Made by a program: the position numbers and the translations under genes. This document shows, in pieces, positions 26,484 through 34,770 of a stretch of 64,000 bases of DNA; the first letter of the stretch is position 1, and each line of letters opens with the position of its first letter. The notes beneath the pieces were generated by a model. The model searched no databases and was not told where the DNA came from. It saw only the letters and a program-made list of their open reading frames with translations. This stretch comes from Desulfitobacterium chlororespirans DSM 11544 (GTDB lineage: Bacteria > Bacillota > Desulfitobacteriia > Desulfitobacteriales > Desulfitobacteriaceae), in contig NZ_FRDN01000007.1 of the NCBI RefSeq assembly GCF_900143285.1, positions 162,371 to 226,370 on the forward strand, read 5' to 3'.

Positions 26484-27248
26484 TCAATAGAAATTACGAA
26501 CAATTTCAGAAAGTTGTGACTTTGCTGCAGTTCTTCCTAAGGCGATGGCCTCCTCCGCCAAATCAAATTGCAGGACTCCTATATGGCCCACTTCAGGCTG
26601 TATCAGTACATCAGCCTTTTCTTTCTGTGTGCAAAAAACCTCTTCTTCTAAGATCTCCAGAGCCTGCAGCATGACATCCATAGCCGTATTGAGCTTCGTG
26701 GAAAGCCCCTTTTTCACATCCACTGCCAATATTTTCTCTGCTCCCATATCCTTAGCCACTTGGATGGGCAGGCGGTTTTTGACAGCCCCATCTACAAAAA
26801 GCCGTCCTTGATAGCGATAAGGTTTGAAGATGCCGGGAATGGAGATGCTGGCCCGCACGGCATGAGCCACACTGCCTTCGCGCAATACTACCCTTTCCCC
26901 GGTTTCCAGATCGGTGGCGACAACGGCTAAGGGAATCTTCAACTCGGCGAAGGTCAGATCCCTCGTCAAAAGGCGCATGGCCTCAAGAACTTTTTCCCCT
27001 TTGACCAAGCCATCCCGGGACACGGCAAGATCCCAAAGCCTCTTACTGAATCCCTGATAGGTAATAAGCCGCTCCAAGCGGTAGAGATCCATCCCCGCTG
27101 CCCAAAGGGCACCAAATACGGCACCAATGCTGCACCCCACGATACAATCCACCTTGATGGATTCCTCTTCCAACACCTGTAAGAAACCCAGGTGGGCCAG
27201 CCCCCGTGCTCCCCCTGCTCCCAAAACCAAGCCTCTCTCCATCATCAC
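26484..27248 (-). CDS. Patatin-like phospholipase, RssA family
   Basis: The 254-residue protein has the patatin catalytic dyad: an oxyanion loop GAGGARGLAHLG, the serine elbow GCSIGAVFG (about residue 42) and the aspartate in VDGAVKNRLPIQ (about 158). The single-domain length matches the RssA/YchK group. It should cleave acyl esters of lipids at the membrane face. The gene is divergent from ylbJ, as in several spore formers. Substrate not known. Confidence 0.88.
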   Translation of the reverse strand: MMMERGLVLGAGGARGLAHLGFLQVLEEESIKVDCIVGCSIGAVFGALWAAGMDLYRLERLITYQGFSKRLWDLAVSRDGLVKGEKVLEAMRLLTRDLTFAELKIPLAVVATDLETGERVVLREGSVAHAVRASISIPGIFKPYRYQGRLFVDGAVKNRLPIQVAKDMGAEKILAVDVKKGLSTKLNTAMDVMLQALEILEEEVFCTQKEKADVLIQPEVGHIGVLQFDLAEEAIALGRTAAKSQLSEIVRNFY

Positions 27249-27323
27249 AACCCCCTGTGATCAAAAATCCTTCTAAGGAGCCCCCTTTCTCCATATATAT
27301 TTATGTGGAAGGGCGGGTGAGAT

Positions 27324-28478
27324 ATGGCTTCTATTCTTCGTGTTATCCCCTTTTTTCTTTTAGCCATAGGGATGTTCTATTACCCCCAGGAGGTGGTACG
27401 TTCGGCAGCCGACGGTCTGTCTTTGTGGTGGAATTACGTGGTTCCTGCCCTGCTGCCGTTTTTTATTCTTTCTGAGCTCCTTCTTGCCTCCGGCTTTGTT
27501 CATTTCATAGGTGTACTGATGGAGCCTTTAATGCGTCCGGTATTCCGCTTACCCGGTCAGGCTTCCTTTGTGGTAGCCATGAGCCTCACCTCAGGGATTC
27601 CCATCGGAGCGATCCTTACCACACGACTTTGCCAGGAAAATGCTCTCACCCAAACGGAAGGGGAGCGGCTCCTGACCTTTACCTGCAATCCCAGCCCAGG
27701 CTTCATGTTTGGAGCCGTGGCCTCCAGCATGCTCCTCAAGCCGGAATTAGGAATCGTCCTGGTGGGTTCCGTTTACTTAGGCAACATTTTAGTGGGGATA
27801 CTTTTTCGCTTTTATGGGGGTCGGGGTACATCCTCCTCCCCTGCTCCCACCTCTCTCGGCCGGGCTTTTCAAGCGCTGAGAAAAGCTCAAAGTCAGGACT
27901 CGCGGCCTTTTGGCCAAATGTTCGGGGATGCTGTACGGCAAAGCGTTAACACCATCCTGGTGGTGGGAGGCTTTATTGTCTTCTTCTCCGTGCTGGTGAA
28001 TATGCTGGAAACCTATCACATCACCGGTGGCATCGGCAGTCTGATTCACGGGCTGTCCGGCGGCTTGGTCAGCGGCCAGGAAGTCTCCGCGTTGGTGAAC
28101 GGCACCTTGGAAGCAACCTTAGGCTGCCGTTCGATCATCGACTCTTTTTCCAGCCTTAATCTTACGATTGGGCTGCTTGCCGGGGTTTTGGGATGGGGAG
28201 GGCTATCCGCCTTTGCTCAGGTCGCCAGTTTTACCGGCTCTGCGAATTTACGCTTCCTGCCCTTTGTCATCGGCAGGATCCTGCACTCCATCTTTGCTTT
28301 CCTTTTAAGCCAGCTCTTCTTAACCCTGATTAAGATTCCTGTCTTTGACCTGCACCTCGCTCCCGGTCCCTTTGGGTTCATGGAGACCTGGCAGATGAGC
28401 TCCTGGATCTTCTGCGGGATAATGCTGTGTTTCCTGCTGCTCAGTCTGGGAGTCCGGGTCTTTTATTCATCGAAATAG
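27324..28478 (+). CDS. ylbJ: Sporulation integral membrane protein YlbJ
   Basis: The 384-residue polytopic protein has about eight membrane helices and two Gate-type (nucleoside-recognition) repeats, the first with SLTSGIPIGAILTTRLC, the second after NTILVVGGFIVFFSVLVN. YlbJ acts in spore cortex formation in Bacillus and is made in the mother cell. The overall length and the WWNYVVPALLPFFILSELLL opening match YlbJ/SpoIIM-like Gate proteins. It is one of few plus-strand genes and is convergent with the gene at 28686. Confidence 0.85.
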   Translation: MASILRVIPFFLLAIGMFYYPQEVVRSAADGLSLWWNYVVPALLPFFILSELLLASGFVHFIGVLMEPLMRPVFRLPGQASFVVAMSLTSGIPIGAILTTRLCQENALTQTEGERLLTFTCNPSPGFMFGAVASSMLLKPELGIVLVGSVYLGNILVGILFRFYGGRGTSSSPAPTSLGRAFQALRKAQSQDSRPFGQMFGDAVRQSVNTILVVGGFIVFFSVLVNMLETYHITGGIGSLIHGLSGGLVSGQEVSALVNGTLEATLGCRSIIDSFSSLNLTIGLLAGVLGWGGLSAFAQVASFTGSANLRFLPFVIGRILHSIFAFLLSQLFLTLIKIPVFDLHLAPGPFGFMETWQMSSWIFCGIMLCFLLLSLGVRVFYSSK

Positions 28479-28534
28479 CTTCATATTTCCATCATACCAC
28501 ACTTGTAACAAAATGCACATACTCTATTCTGAAA

Positions 28535-28612
28535 AAGGCCCGAAAGGCTCTCCATGATTTTGCTTTGGGCATTCACTCCTGAAGCAAAACCTGGGGCCAT
28601 CTTTCGGGTCTA
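28535..28612. terminator. Long imperfect hairpin between convergent genes
   Basis: Arms GGCCCGAAAGG and CTTTCGGGTC, plus an inner pair TTTTGCTT/AAGCAAAA, form a hairpin of about 75 bases between the ends of ylbJ and the gene at 28686. It may serve as a bidirectional terminator, or be a small inverted-repeat element. Confidence 0.5.
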
Positions 28613-28685
28613 AGCAGTTAAGATGAAGAATAAGTTAATCAGGCTTCAGAAACAAGTGAGATAGCTCCACCGGAACCAGCGGGAA

Positions 28686-29219
28686 TCAAGGCTCCCCCTG
28701 TGCCGGGTTTCCTTTATCGCCGGGCTTTTCCCTCTGATCCCGTTTAGCCAGACTCCGCAGTTCTTCCCGATTGCGACGGACAGCCTGCAAGGTCTCGGCC
28801 ACATTTTGCTCTACTTGGAGGAGCATTTCATCGGTATACTGAATGGCACCCAGTTTAACCTCTTTAGCATAAGTCTGGGCCTGACGGGCAATATCCTCTG
28901 CATAGCCTTGAGCTTGTTTGACAACCTCGCTCTCTTCGGCCATTTTCTCGATATAAGTTTTTCCACGCTCCAGCAACCGTTCCGCTTCCGTATGAGCCTC
29001 GTCCATAATCTTTTGCCTTTCCGACAAGACCCATTTAGCATTCTGAAGTTCCTCAGGGAGAGCTGCTCTTATCCGATCAAGCAAATCAAAAACCACATTA
29101 TCATCCACTAATACTTTTCCAGTCATCGGAATCTTGGTTCCCCGATCCACGATTTCTTCTAATTCATCAAGCAAAGCCATAACATCATTTTCCAAGACTA
29201 TCCTCTCCAATCTGTTCAT
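28686..29219 (-). CDS. Coiled-coil protein of unknown function (often called ATPase/DivIVA-like)
   Basis: The 177-residue protein is almost wholly helical and charged. After a short N-terminal domain (MALLDELEEIVDRGTKIPMT and LLDRIRAALPEELQNAKWVL) comes a long coiled coil (about residues 65-160: ERQKIMDEAHTEAERLLERG). No Walker motif is visible, so the database name ATPase is not supported by the sequence. The gene abuts rsmD (the ATG overlaps the rsmD stop by four bases), an arrangement seen in other clostridia. It may be a scaffold or division-related protein; function unknown. Confidence 0.8.
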   Translation of the reverse strand: MNRLERIVLENDVMALLDELEEIVDRGTKIPMTGKVLVDDNVVFDLLDRIRAALPEELQNAKWVLSERQKIMDEAHTEAERLLERGKTYIEKMAEESEVVKQAQGYAEDIARQAQTYAKEVKLGAIQYTDEMLLQVEQNVAETLQAVRRNREELRSLAKRDQREKPGDKGNPAQGEP

Positions 29220-29758
29220 TCCATTCTTTGCAAATACCAGATCTTTGTATCTCCATATTCCCCAGTTTTTTTAATTTCAAAGGGATCGTAACTCTCCAGG
29301 TTTTCATCCTTGGCTGTTTCGGCGATAATCACGCCTGAGTCAGTAAGCCGGCAAGGATCCGCCAGCAGCTTCAAGGATTTCTCCACCAAACCCTGATGGT
29401 AGGGCGGGTCAATAAAAATCAAATCAAAGCGCTCTTCTCCATGCTGTTCAAGATAAGCAAAGGCATCCATCGCTATGAGTCGGGCCTGTTCTATTCCCAT
29501 ATGGTCAATATTCTCACGAATAATTTGTTGCGCCGTCCGGCTTTTTTCAATAAGTACCGCTTCTTTTGCCCCCCGTGACAAAGCTTCCAGAGCTAAATTT
29601 CCCGTACCTGCAAACAAATCCAAAACCCGGGCACCTGGGGTTTTTCCCTGCAACACATTGAAAATGGCACCTTTAATCTTGTCCGCTGTGGGCCGGGTGT
29701 TCATCCCGGGAACAGCTTTCAGGCGCTGCCCACGGTAATCTCCGGCAATAATTCGCAT
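29216..29758 (-). CDS. rsmD: 16S rRNA (guanine966-N2)-methyltransferase
   Basis: The 180-residue methyltransferase has the SAM site VLDLFAGTGNLALEALSRGA and the catalytic IDPPYHQG (NPPY-type) motif. It begins MRIIAGDYRGQRLKAVPG, the family start. In many Firmicutes coaD follows; here the next gene is the coiled-coil protein and coaD is absent nearby. Confidence 0.94.
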   Translation of the reverse strand: MRIIAGDYRGQRLKAVPGMNTRPTADKIKGAIFNVLQGKTPGARVLDLFAGTGNLALEALSRGAKEAVLIEKSRTAQQIIRENIDHMGIEQARLIAMDAFAYLEQHGEERFDLIFIDPPYHQGLVEKSLKLLADPCRLTDSGVIIAETAKDENLESYDPFEIKKTGEYGDTKIWYLQRME

Positions 29759-29863
29759 ATCATTTCACGACCTTCGAGTGGGGTTATCCAGAAAATATCA
29801 CTTTATATAATTAATTTCAGCATAAGTATAACACAATCTTCTAAATTCTTCCCTAAAAAATAT

Positions 29864-29893
29864 TGAATAAAAGCATTTTTGCTGTAAATACTA
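29864..29893 (+). promoter_or_regulatory. Forespore (sigma-G-like) promoter candidate before gpr
   Basis: TGAATA, a 17-base spacer and AATACTA match the sigma-F/G consensus (TGMATA, 17-18, CATAMTA) at all but one position of the -10. It lies 160 bases before gpr, which is a forespore gene in Bacillus. A strong terminator lies in between. Confidence 0.5.
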
Positions 29894-29971
29894 AAACTGG
29901 TCGTCGAGATTTTCAATCTCCGAGACCTTCCCCCATCCAGTTCTTCCTTTCGTTTTCTCCTCTCTGGTCAC

Positions 29972-30001
29972 TGGTCGCGAGGGCCAGTGATTTTTTTTCA
30001 C
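29972..30001 (+). terminator. Terminator or attenuator in the gpr leader
   Basis: The hairpin TCACTGG-TCGCGAGGG-CCAGTGA is followed by eight T. It lies about 50 bases upstream of gpr and about 80 bases after the sigma-G-like promoter, so it should end or attenuate transcripts in the leader. Confidence 0.65.
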
Positions 30002-30052
30002 TATCAAAATGGAGAAGATTTTTTTGGCAGATAGCATAAGGAGGGTTATATT

Positions 30053-31039
30053 TTGAAAAAAGCAGATCTATTCCGCAATTTTAATGTAACTATCGATCTG
30101 GCCGTTGAAGCCCATGAATTATTGAGGGGAGATGCAGACACCGAGGTCCCTGGCGTCAGCATGGAAGAAGAAGACTTTGAACATGCCACAGTAACCACGA
30201 TTAAAATTTTGAATGAACAAGGGGTTCAGGAAATGGGACGGCCCCAAGGTACTTATATCACCATCGATGTGCCGGAAGTTCATGATAACAATTACTTAAT
30301 CCACCAGGAGATTACCAAAACTCTATCTGACAAGCTTTCCGAGCTGATGAACCTGCCTGAAGACGCCAGCATCCTCTTGGTTGGGTTAGGCAATTGGAAT
30401 GCCACCCCCGATGCTTTGGGGCCTCAGGTCATTGACAAAAGCCTTGTCACGCGTCACTTATTTAATTATACACCCGCGGAGCTCCAAGGCAAACTGCGCA
30501 AAGTCAGCGCGATAGCTCCCGGAGTTCTCGGCATCACCGGCATCGAAACGGCGGAAATCATTCGCGGCATCGTGGAACATGTCAAGCCCGATCTGGTAAT
30601 CGCCATCGACGCTTTAGCAGCCGGTTCCCTGGAACGGATCGGGACCAGCATTCAAATCTCCGATACAGGAATTTCACCGGGAGCCGGTGTAGGAAACCAC
30701 CGCACGGGAATCAACGAAGAGACTTTAGGCTGCCGGGTCATTGCCATCGGTCTTCCTACGGTCATGAATGCCGCCATTATCGCCAATAATTGCCTGGAAT
30801 CCCTCCTGGATGAATTAAAGAGCAGTCCATCTCTTTACCGCCTATACAAGGAATTCAGTCCCAAAGTCTTTGAGCAGATTCTTAACAAGGCTTTGTATCC
30901 TTATCACAACAATCTCATGGTCACACCTAAAGAAATCGATTCCCTGATTGAGACCACCGCCCGCATTATCGCCGGAGCCCTGGGCATGAGTCTCCATCCC
31001 GGGATCAGTGTGGAAGAGTATCAGATGTATATGCAATAA
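30053..31039 (+). CDS. gpr: Germination protease GPR
   Basis: This A25-family endoprotease degrades small acid-soluble spore proteins during germination. The 328-residue product starts at a TTG behind AAGGAGGG and carries the typical stretches TDLAVEAHELL-like (TIDLAVEAHELL), LLVGLGNWNATPDALGP and VIAIDALAAGSLERIGTSIQ, ending with ALGMSLHPGISVEEYQMYM. The N-terminal 15 residues before TIDLAVEA would be removed when the zymogen is activated. A short SASP-like gene follows in the opposite direction, a fitting partner. Confidence 0.95.
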   Translation: MKKADLFRNFNVTIDLAVEAHELLRGDADTEVPGVSMEEEDFEHATVTTIKILNEQGVQEMGRPQGTYITIDVPEVHDNNYLIHQEITKTLSDKLSELMNLPEDASILLVGLGNWNATPDALGPQVIDKSLVTRHLFNYTPAELQGKLRKVSAIAPGVLGITGIETAEIIRGIVEHVKPDLVIAIDALAAGSLERIGTSIQISDTGISPGAGVGNHRTGINEETLGCRVIAIGLPTVMNAAIIANNCLESLLDELKSSPSLYRLYKEFSPKVFEQILNKALYPYHNNLMVTPKEIDSLIETTARIIAGALGMSLHPGISVEEYQMYMQ

Positions 31040-31043
31040 CAAG

Positions 31044-31070
31044 AAGAGAGCGATGACCTCGCTCTCTTTT
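31044..31070. terminator. Bidirectional terminator between gpr and the mini-SASP gene
   Basis: The stem GAGAGCGA/TCGCTCTC has a five-base loop and four T on the plus strand (A-rich on the other side), just after the gpr stop. It can serve both convergent genes. Confidence 0.75.
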
Positions 31071-31085
31071 GGCTGAATCCACAGA

Positions 31086-31208
31086 TTAGGTATTCGGGAA
31101 CTTCTTGTGCTTACGATTTGCGATGCCGATTTCCTGAGCCACTTCATACTTGAATTGCTCTAAAGCAGCACTGAGTACAGGTTGGTTCGTTTGTTTGGTA
31201 TCTGCCAT
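31086..31208 (-). CDS. Short alpha/beta-type SASP-like protein (40 residues)
   Basis: I translated this ORF by hand from the ATG at 31208, which sits behind AGGAGGG. The 40-residue product (MADTKQTNQPVLSAALEQFK, YEVAQEIGIA, NRKHKKFPNT) has the alpha/beta SASP first half: the ALxQFKYEVAQEIG block that contains the GPR cleavage site. The second half of the family (the GGxMVK region) is missing, so the protein may be a minimal DNA binder or a remnant. It lies opposite gpr. A sigma-G-like promoter lies at 31292-31322. Confidence 0.7.
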   Translation of the reverse strand: MADTKQTNQPVLSAALEQFKYEVAQEIGIANRKHKKFPNT

Positions 31209-31291
31209 GCGTAAGCCCTCCTCTTTCTTTCCCTAATTTTTTACGGCAGACCTGCATCGCTGCCTTTCATTCTTTTACTCCACTTCACTTT

Positions 31292-31322
31292 TATTATCGT
31301 CTAAGACGGTCATAAACATTCC
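31292..31322 (-). promoter_or_regulatory. Sigma-G-like promoter of the mini-SASP gene
   Basis: On the minus strand GGAATG, an 18-base spacer and GATAATA fit the forespore consensus apart from one base in each element. It is 84 bases before the start codon. Confidence 0.4.
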
Positions 31323-31347
31323 CGACAATAGCTGGTGAAGTTGGAAT

Positions 31348-33870
31348 TTAATGAAGGCCAATGTTTTCTAAAGAAAAAAACTGATCACATTCTTGCCATA
31401 CTCCGGGATAACGGTCAGGATGGGTGAGAACTTTTTGAGCCAATTGATAGGCTTGCTCCACGAGACGGCCATCCCGGGATAAGTCGGCCAGACGCAATTC
31501 CATCACCCCATGCTGTCTGGTCCCCAGCAATTCCCCGGCTCCTCGGATCTTTAAGTCTTCCTCAGCAATCTTAAAACCATCCTGAGTCTCACAAAGGACT
31601 TCCAGGCGGCGGCTGTTTTTGGCATCGGACAAGAGGAAACAATAGGACTGCTCACTACCCCTGCCTACTCTGCCCCTGAGCTGGTGCAACTGGGCCAGGC
31701 CAAAACGTTCCGCTCCCTCGATAACCATCACGGTGGCATTGGGGACATTGACTCCTACCTCCACCACCGTGGTAGAGACCAGGATATCCACTTCCCCTTT
31801 CTGGAAGGCGGTCATGATCTCTTCTTTTTGAACCCCTTTCATGCGGCCGTGGAGAAGGCTTACCCGACGGTTAGGAAACCGCTCCAGCAGGGATTGAAAA
31901 CGCTCCGTGGCTGAGATCAGATCCACATTTTCCGATTCTTCCACCAGCGGGCAGACCACATAGATTTGCCGGCCTTTTTCCATCTGCTCTTCCATGAATT
32001 TTTCCAGGCTGGGCCGGCCCCGTTCCGTCAGCTTTCGCGTCATGATGGGCTTGCGGCCCTGAGGCATTTCATCCAAAGCGGAAAGCTGGAGATCGCCATA
32101 AAGAGTCAGAGCCAGGGTCCGGGGAATAGGAGTGGCGGTAAGAACCAGGACATGGGGGTTTTCCCCTTTGGTCTGGAGAGAGGTTCTTTGTTTGACACCG
32201 AAACGATGCTGCTCATCAGTGATGGCTAATCCCAGGGAGTGAAACTGCACACTTTCTTGGATTAAAGCATGGGTTCCGACGATGACATGGGCTTTTCCGT
32301 AAGCGATCTCGGTAAGAATCTTATCCCTTTCACTTTTGGCCTGGCTGCCCAAAAGACAAACGACATGCAGCCCCAAGGGCTTAAAAGCGGCCGCCAAGGA
32401 TTGGTAATGCTGCAAAGCCAGGATCTCGGTGGGAGCCATCATGGCCCCCTGATAGCCTGACCCCACAGCCATCAGCAAAGCGGCCATAGCCACTGCGGTC
32501 TTGCCTGAGCCCACATCCCCCTGGACCAGACGGGCCATACCTTGAGTATTGGCCATATCCCGGAAGATTTCCTGAATCACCCGCTTTTGGGCCTGAGTCA
32601 GTTCAAAAGGCAGGCTCGCTAAAAACCGCTGAACCAGGCTCTCCCCACTCTTAAGCTGGGGACTGTTTTCCCTTTGTACTCCGGATCTTAAACGGGCAAC
32701 AGACAATTGCAGAAAGAGCACTTCTTCAAAGACCAAGCGTTCACGGGCTTGACCCAAACTGTGGAAGGTCCGGGGAAAATGAATCTCTTGATAAGCCTGG
32801 GCACGGGGGACCCATCCCTTTCCTTCCTCAGGAGGCAGAAACTCGGGAAACAGCTCGGGAGCCTGACCCAAAACTCCCTGCACAATGGTTCGTATCACTT
32901 TGGAGGAAAGGCGGGCTGTTTCCGAGTAGACCGGCAGGATGGCTGCCGGCTGTGCTGCTCCTGCCTTTTGAATATCGGTGGCCTGGATTTCCGGCACCCG
33001 CTGCTGCCACCTGACCTTTCCCGTCACAATGACGGAGGTTCCTACAGGGTATTGCTTGAGGATATAGGTTTGGTTAAACCAGACTGCGTAGACTAAGCGG
33101 CCATCCTGCTCGATGCTGAGCTTAACCACCTTCAGCTTCCCTCTGGCTATTTGCCCGGCCACTACTTTTCCGGCCACAGAGGCTAATTCTCCATCTTTAA
33201 GTTCGCCAATGGATTGCAGACTTCTGTCTTCATAACGACGGGGAAAATAGAAGAAGAGATCCTTGACTGTATGTAAACCGATCTGAGCCAGAAGCTTCGC
33301 CCGTTCCGGTCCCACCCCTTTAAGGAACTGCAGGGAGCGGGATGGAGAAGACTTTAGGGCTCCTGCTTTTTTATGGGGGCCGGATTTTTCGGAGTCAGAA
33401 ACAGGAGAACTATCCGCTGTCTGCGCTGTCTGAGATATCTGCGGCTGCAAAGGCTGCTGCGGTTGCTTAGATTTACCCGAACCGCTATATTCCATAATTA
33501 CAGGCTCCAAGGAGCTATGAACCCGAGGTTCCTTTTCCGGCAAGGACCGGTTTCCCGGCTGGACAGGAGCCTGACCCTGGCTCCCCGGTTCCTGATGTGC
33601 TTCCAGCTCCTGATGCTCTTCGATAAAACGACGGAGATGGGCCAGAGCCTGGCGGCGCTGTAGAGGGCTCCAGTCTTTGTAATGGCCGGTAATATCCTTC
33701 AGTACCTTAAAGTCTTCATCCTTCTCCAATTGCTCCAGGCGGCTGAGAATCCCTTTTAAAAAGAGATGAAACCCGCCGATGACGCCTGTGTTGCAGCAGC
33801 CTTGCTTTTCTTCCGCAGCAATAGCTCGTTGGAGATGATTCAATACTATTTTTCCTTGGTTGCCGATCAT
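31348..33870 (-). CDS. recG: ATP-dependent DNA helicase RecG
   Basis: RecG remodels stalled forks and Holliday junctions. The core shows Walker A GDVGSGKTAVAMAALL, the DEQH box ITDEQHRFGVKQ, TATPIPRTLALTLYGDL and LRGRVGRGSEQSYCFLL. The wedge domain follows LQFLKGVGPERAKLLAQIG. The 840-residue length exceeds the usual 680-700 by a 175-residue N-terminal extension with a helical part and a Pro/Gln/Ser-rich linker (about residues 95-170). Extensions of this kind occur in related clostridia. The gene overlaps sdaAA by four bases, so they are translationally coupled. Confidence 0.96.
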   Translation of the reverse strand: MIGNQGKIVLNHLQRAIAAEEKQGCCNTGVIGGFHLFLKGILSRLEQLEKDEDFKVLKDITGHYKDWSPLQRRQALAHLRRFIEEHQELEAHQEPGSQGQAPVQPGNRSLPEKEPRVHSSLEPVIMEYSGSGKSKQPQQPLQPQISQTAQTADSSPVSDSEKSGPHKKAGALKSSPSRSLQFLKGVGPERAKLLAQIGLHTVKDLFFYFPRRYEDRSLQSIGELKDGELASVAGKVVAGQIARGKLKVVKLSIEQDGRLVYAVWFNQTYILKQYPVGTSVIVTGKVRWQQRVPEIQATDIQKAGAAQPAAILPVYSETARLSSKVIRTIVQGVLGQAPELFPEFLPPEEGKGWVPRAQAYQEIHFPRTFHSLGQARERLVFEEVLFLQLSVARLRSGVQRENSPQLKSGESLVQRFLASLPFELTQAQKRVIQEIFRDMANTQGMARLVQGDVGSGKTAVAMAALLMAVGSGYQGAMMAPTEILALQHYQSLAAAFKPLGLHVVCLLGSQAKSERDKILTEIAYGKAHVIVGTHALIQESVQFHSLGLAITDEQHRFGVKQRTSLQTKGENPHVLVLTATPIPRTLALTLYGDLQLSALDEMPQGRKPIMTRKLTERGRPSLEKFMEEQMEKGRQIYVVCPLVEESENVDLISATERFQSLLERFPNRRVSLLHGRMKGVQKEEIMTAFQKGEVDILVSTTVVEVGVNVPNATVMVIEGAERFGLAQLHQLRGRVGRGSEQSYCFLLSDAKNSRRLEVLCETQDGFKIAEEDLKIRGAGELLGTRQHGVMELRLADLSRDGRLVEQAYQLAQKVLTHPDRYPGVWQECDQFFSLENIGLH

Positions 33871-34730
33871 AAGAATTCCGCCTGAATTCTCTGCCCGGTT
33901 GGGGTAATGGCTAATCCTCCCTGAGCCGTTTCCCGAAGGGAGCAGGGCATACTTTTGCCGATTTCGTTCATGGCATCAATGACTTCGTCTAAAGGAATCG
34001 CACTTGCTATCCCGGATAAAGCCATCTCCGCCGCCGCAAGAGCCACAGTGGCTGCGGTGGCATTGCGTTTGACGCAAGGAACTTCCACAAGACCGGCTAC
34101 AGGGTCACAAGCCAACCCCAGGAAGGATTTCATCGCTATGGCTGCAGCATGGATACAAGCTTGGGGACTCCCACCTGCCAATTCCGCTGCTGCTGCCGCG
34201 GCCATTCCCGCAGCAGAACCAATCTCAGCCTGGCACCCTCCCTCCGCTCCCGAGACATTGGCCCGATCGGCTATAATCATGCCGATTCCCGCAGCACAAA
34301 AGAGGGCGGTCATCATGTCTTCCTCAGAAGAGCCAAGGGCCTCCTCAGCAGTCAGCAATACCGCCGGCAGGACCCCACAGGACCCGGCCGTGGGAGCTGC
34401 CACGATTTTACCCATACTGGCGTTGACTTCTACCACGGCCAAAGCTCTGGCAATCGCTCCGCTGACCCGCTCCCCGATCAAGCTCTTCCCGGAACGGCAC
34501 AAAGTTTCTACTTTGAGGGCTTCTCCGCCCACCAATCCTGATAAGGATTTCCTTTCTCCCCTCAGTCCGCTTTGGACAGCTTCCCTCATCACCTGAAGAT
34601 TGGCGGCCATTCTTTTTCTTAACTCATCCTGGCTTTTCTCTGCCTCTTCAGCCTGCTCCTTCAAGACGATTTCGCCAAGCCTTTTTCCTTTTTCTTCAGC
34701 CAGGGCCAGATAATCCATGGTGGAACGCAT
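33867..34730 (-). CDS. sdaAA: L-serine dehydratase, iron-sulfur-dependent, alpha subunit
   Basis: The 287-residue subunit of the [4Fe-4S] serine deaminase converts serine to pyruvate and ammonia. The cluster-binding cysteines lie in TAGSCGVLPAVLL (about 120), GAEGGCQAEIGSAAGMAAA and LACDPVAGLVEVPCVKRN. It follows sdaAB by about 40 bases, forming the two-subunit Firmicute form. Confidence 0.95.
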   Translation of the reverse strand: MRSTMDYLALAEEKGKRLGEIVLKEQAEEAEKSQDELRKRMAANLQVMREAVQSGLRGERKSLSGLVGGEALKVETLCRSGKSLIGERVSGAIARALAVVEVNASMGKIVAAPTAGSCGVLPAVLLTAEEALGSSEEDMMTALFCAAGIGMIIADRANVSGAEGGCQAEIGSAAGMAAAAAAELAGGSPQACIHAAAIAMKSFLGLACDPVAGLVEVPCVKRNATAATVALAAAEMALSGIASAIPLDEVIDAMNEIGKSMPCSLRETAQGGLAITPTGQRIQAEFL

Positions 34731-34770
34731 GAACTTCCCTCCTTATACACCTTTCGGTAATTATTAGTCT

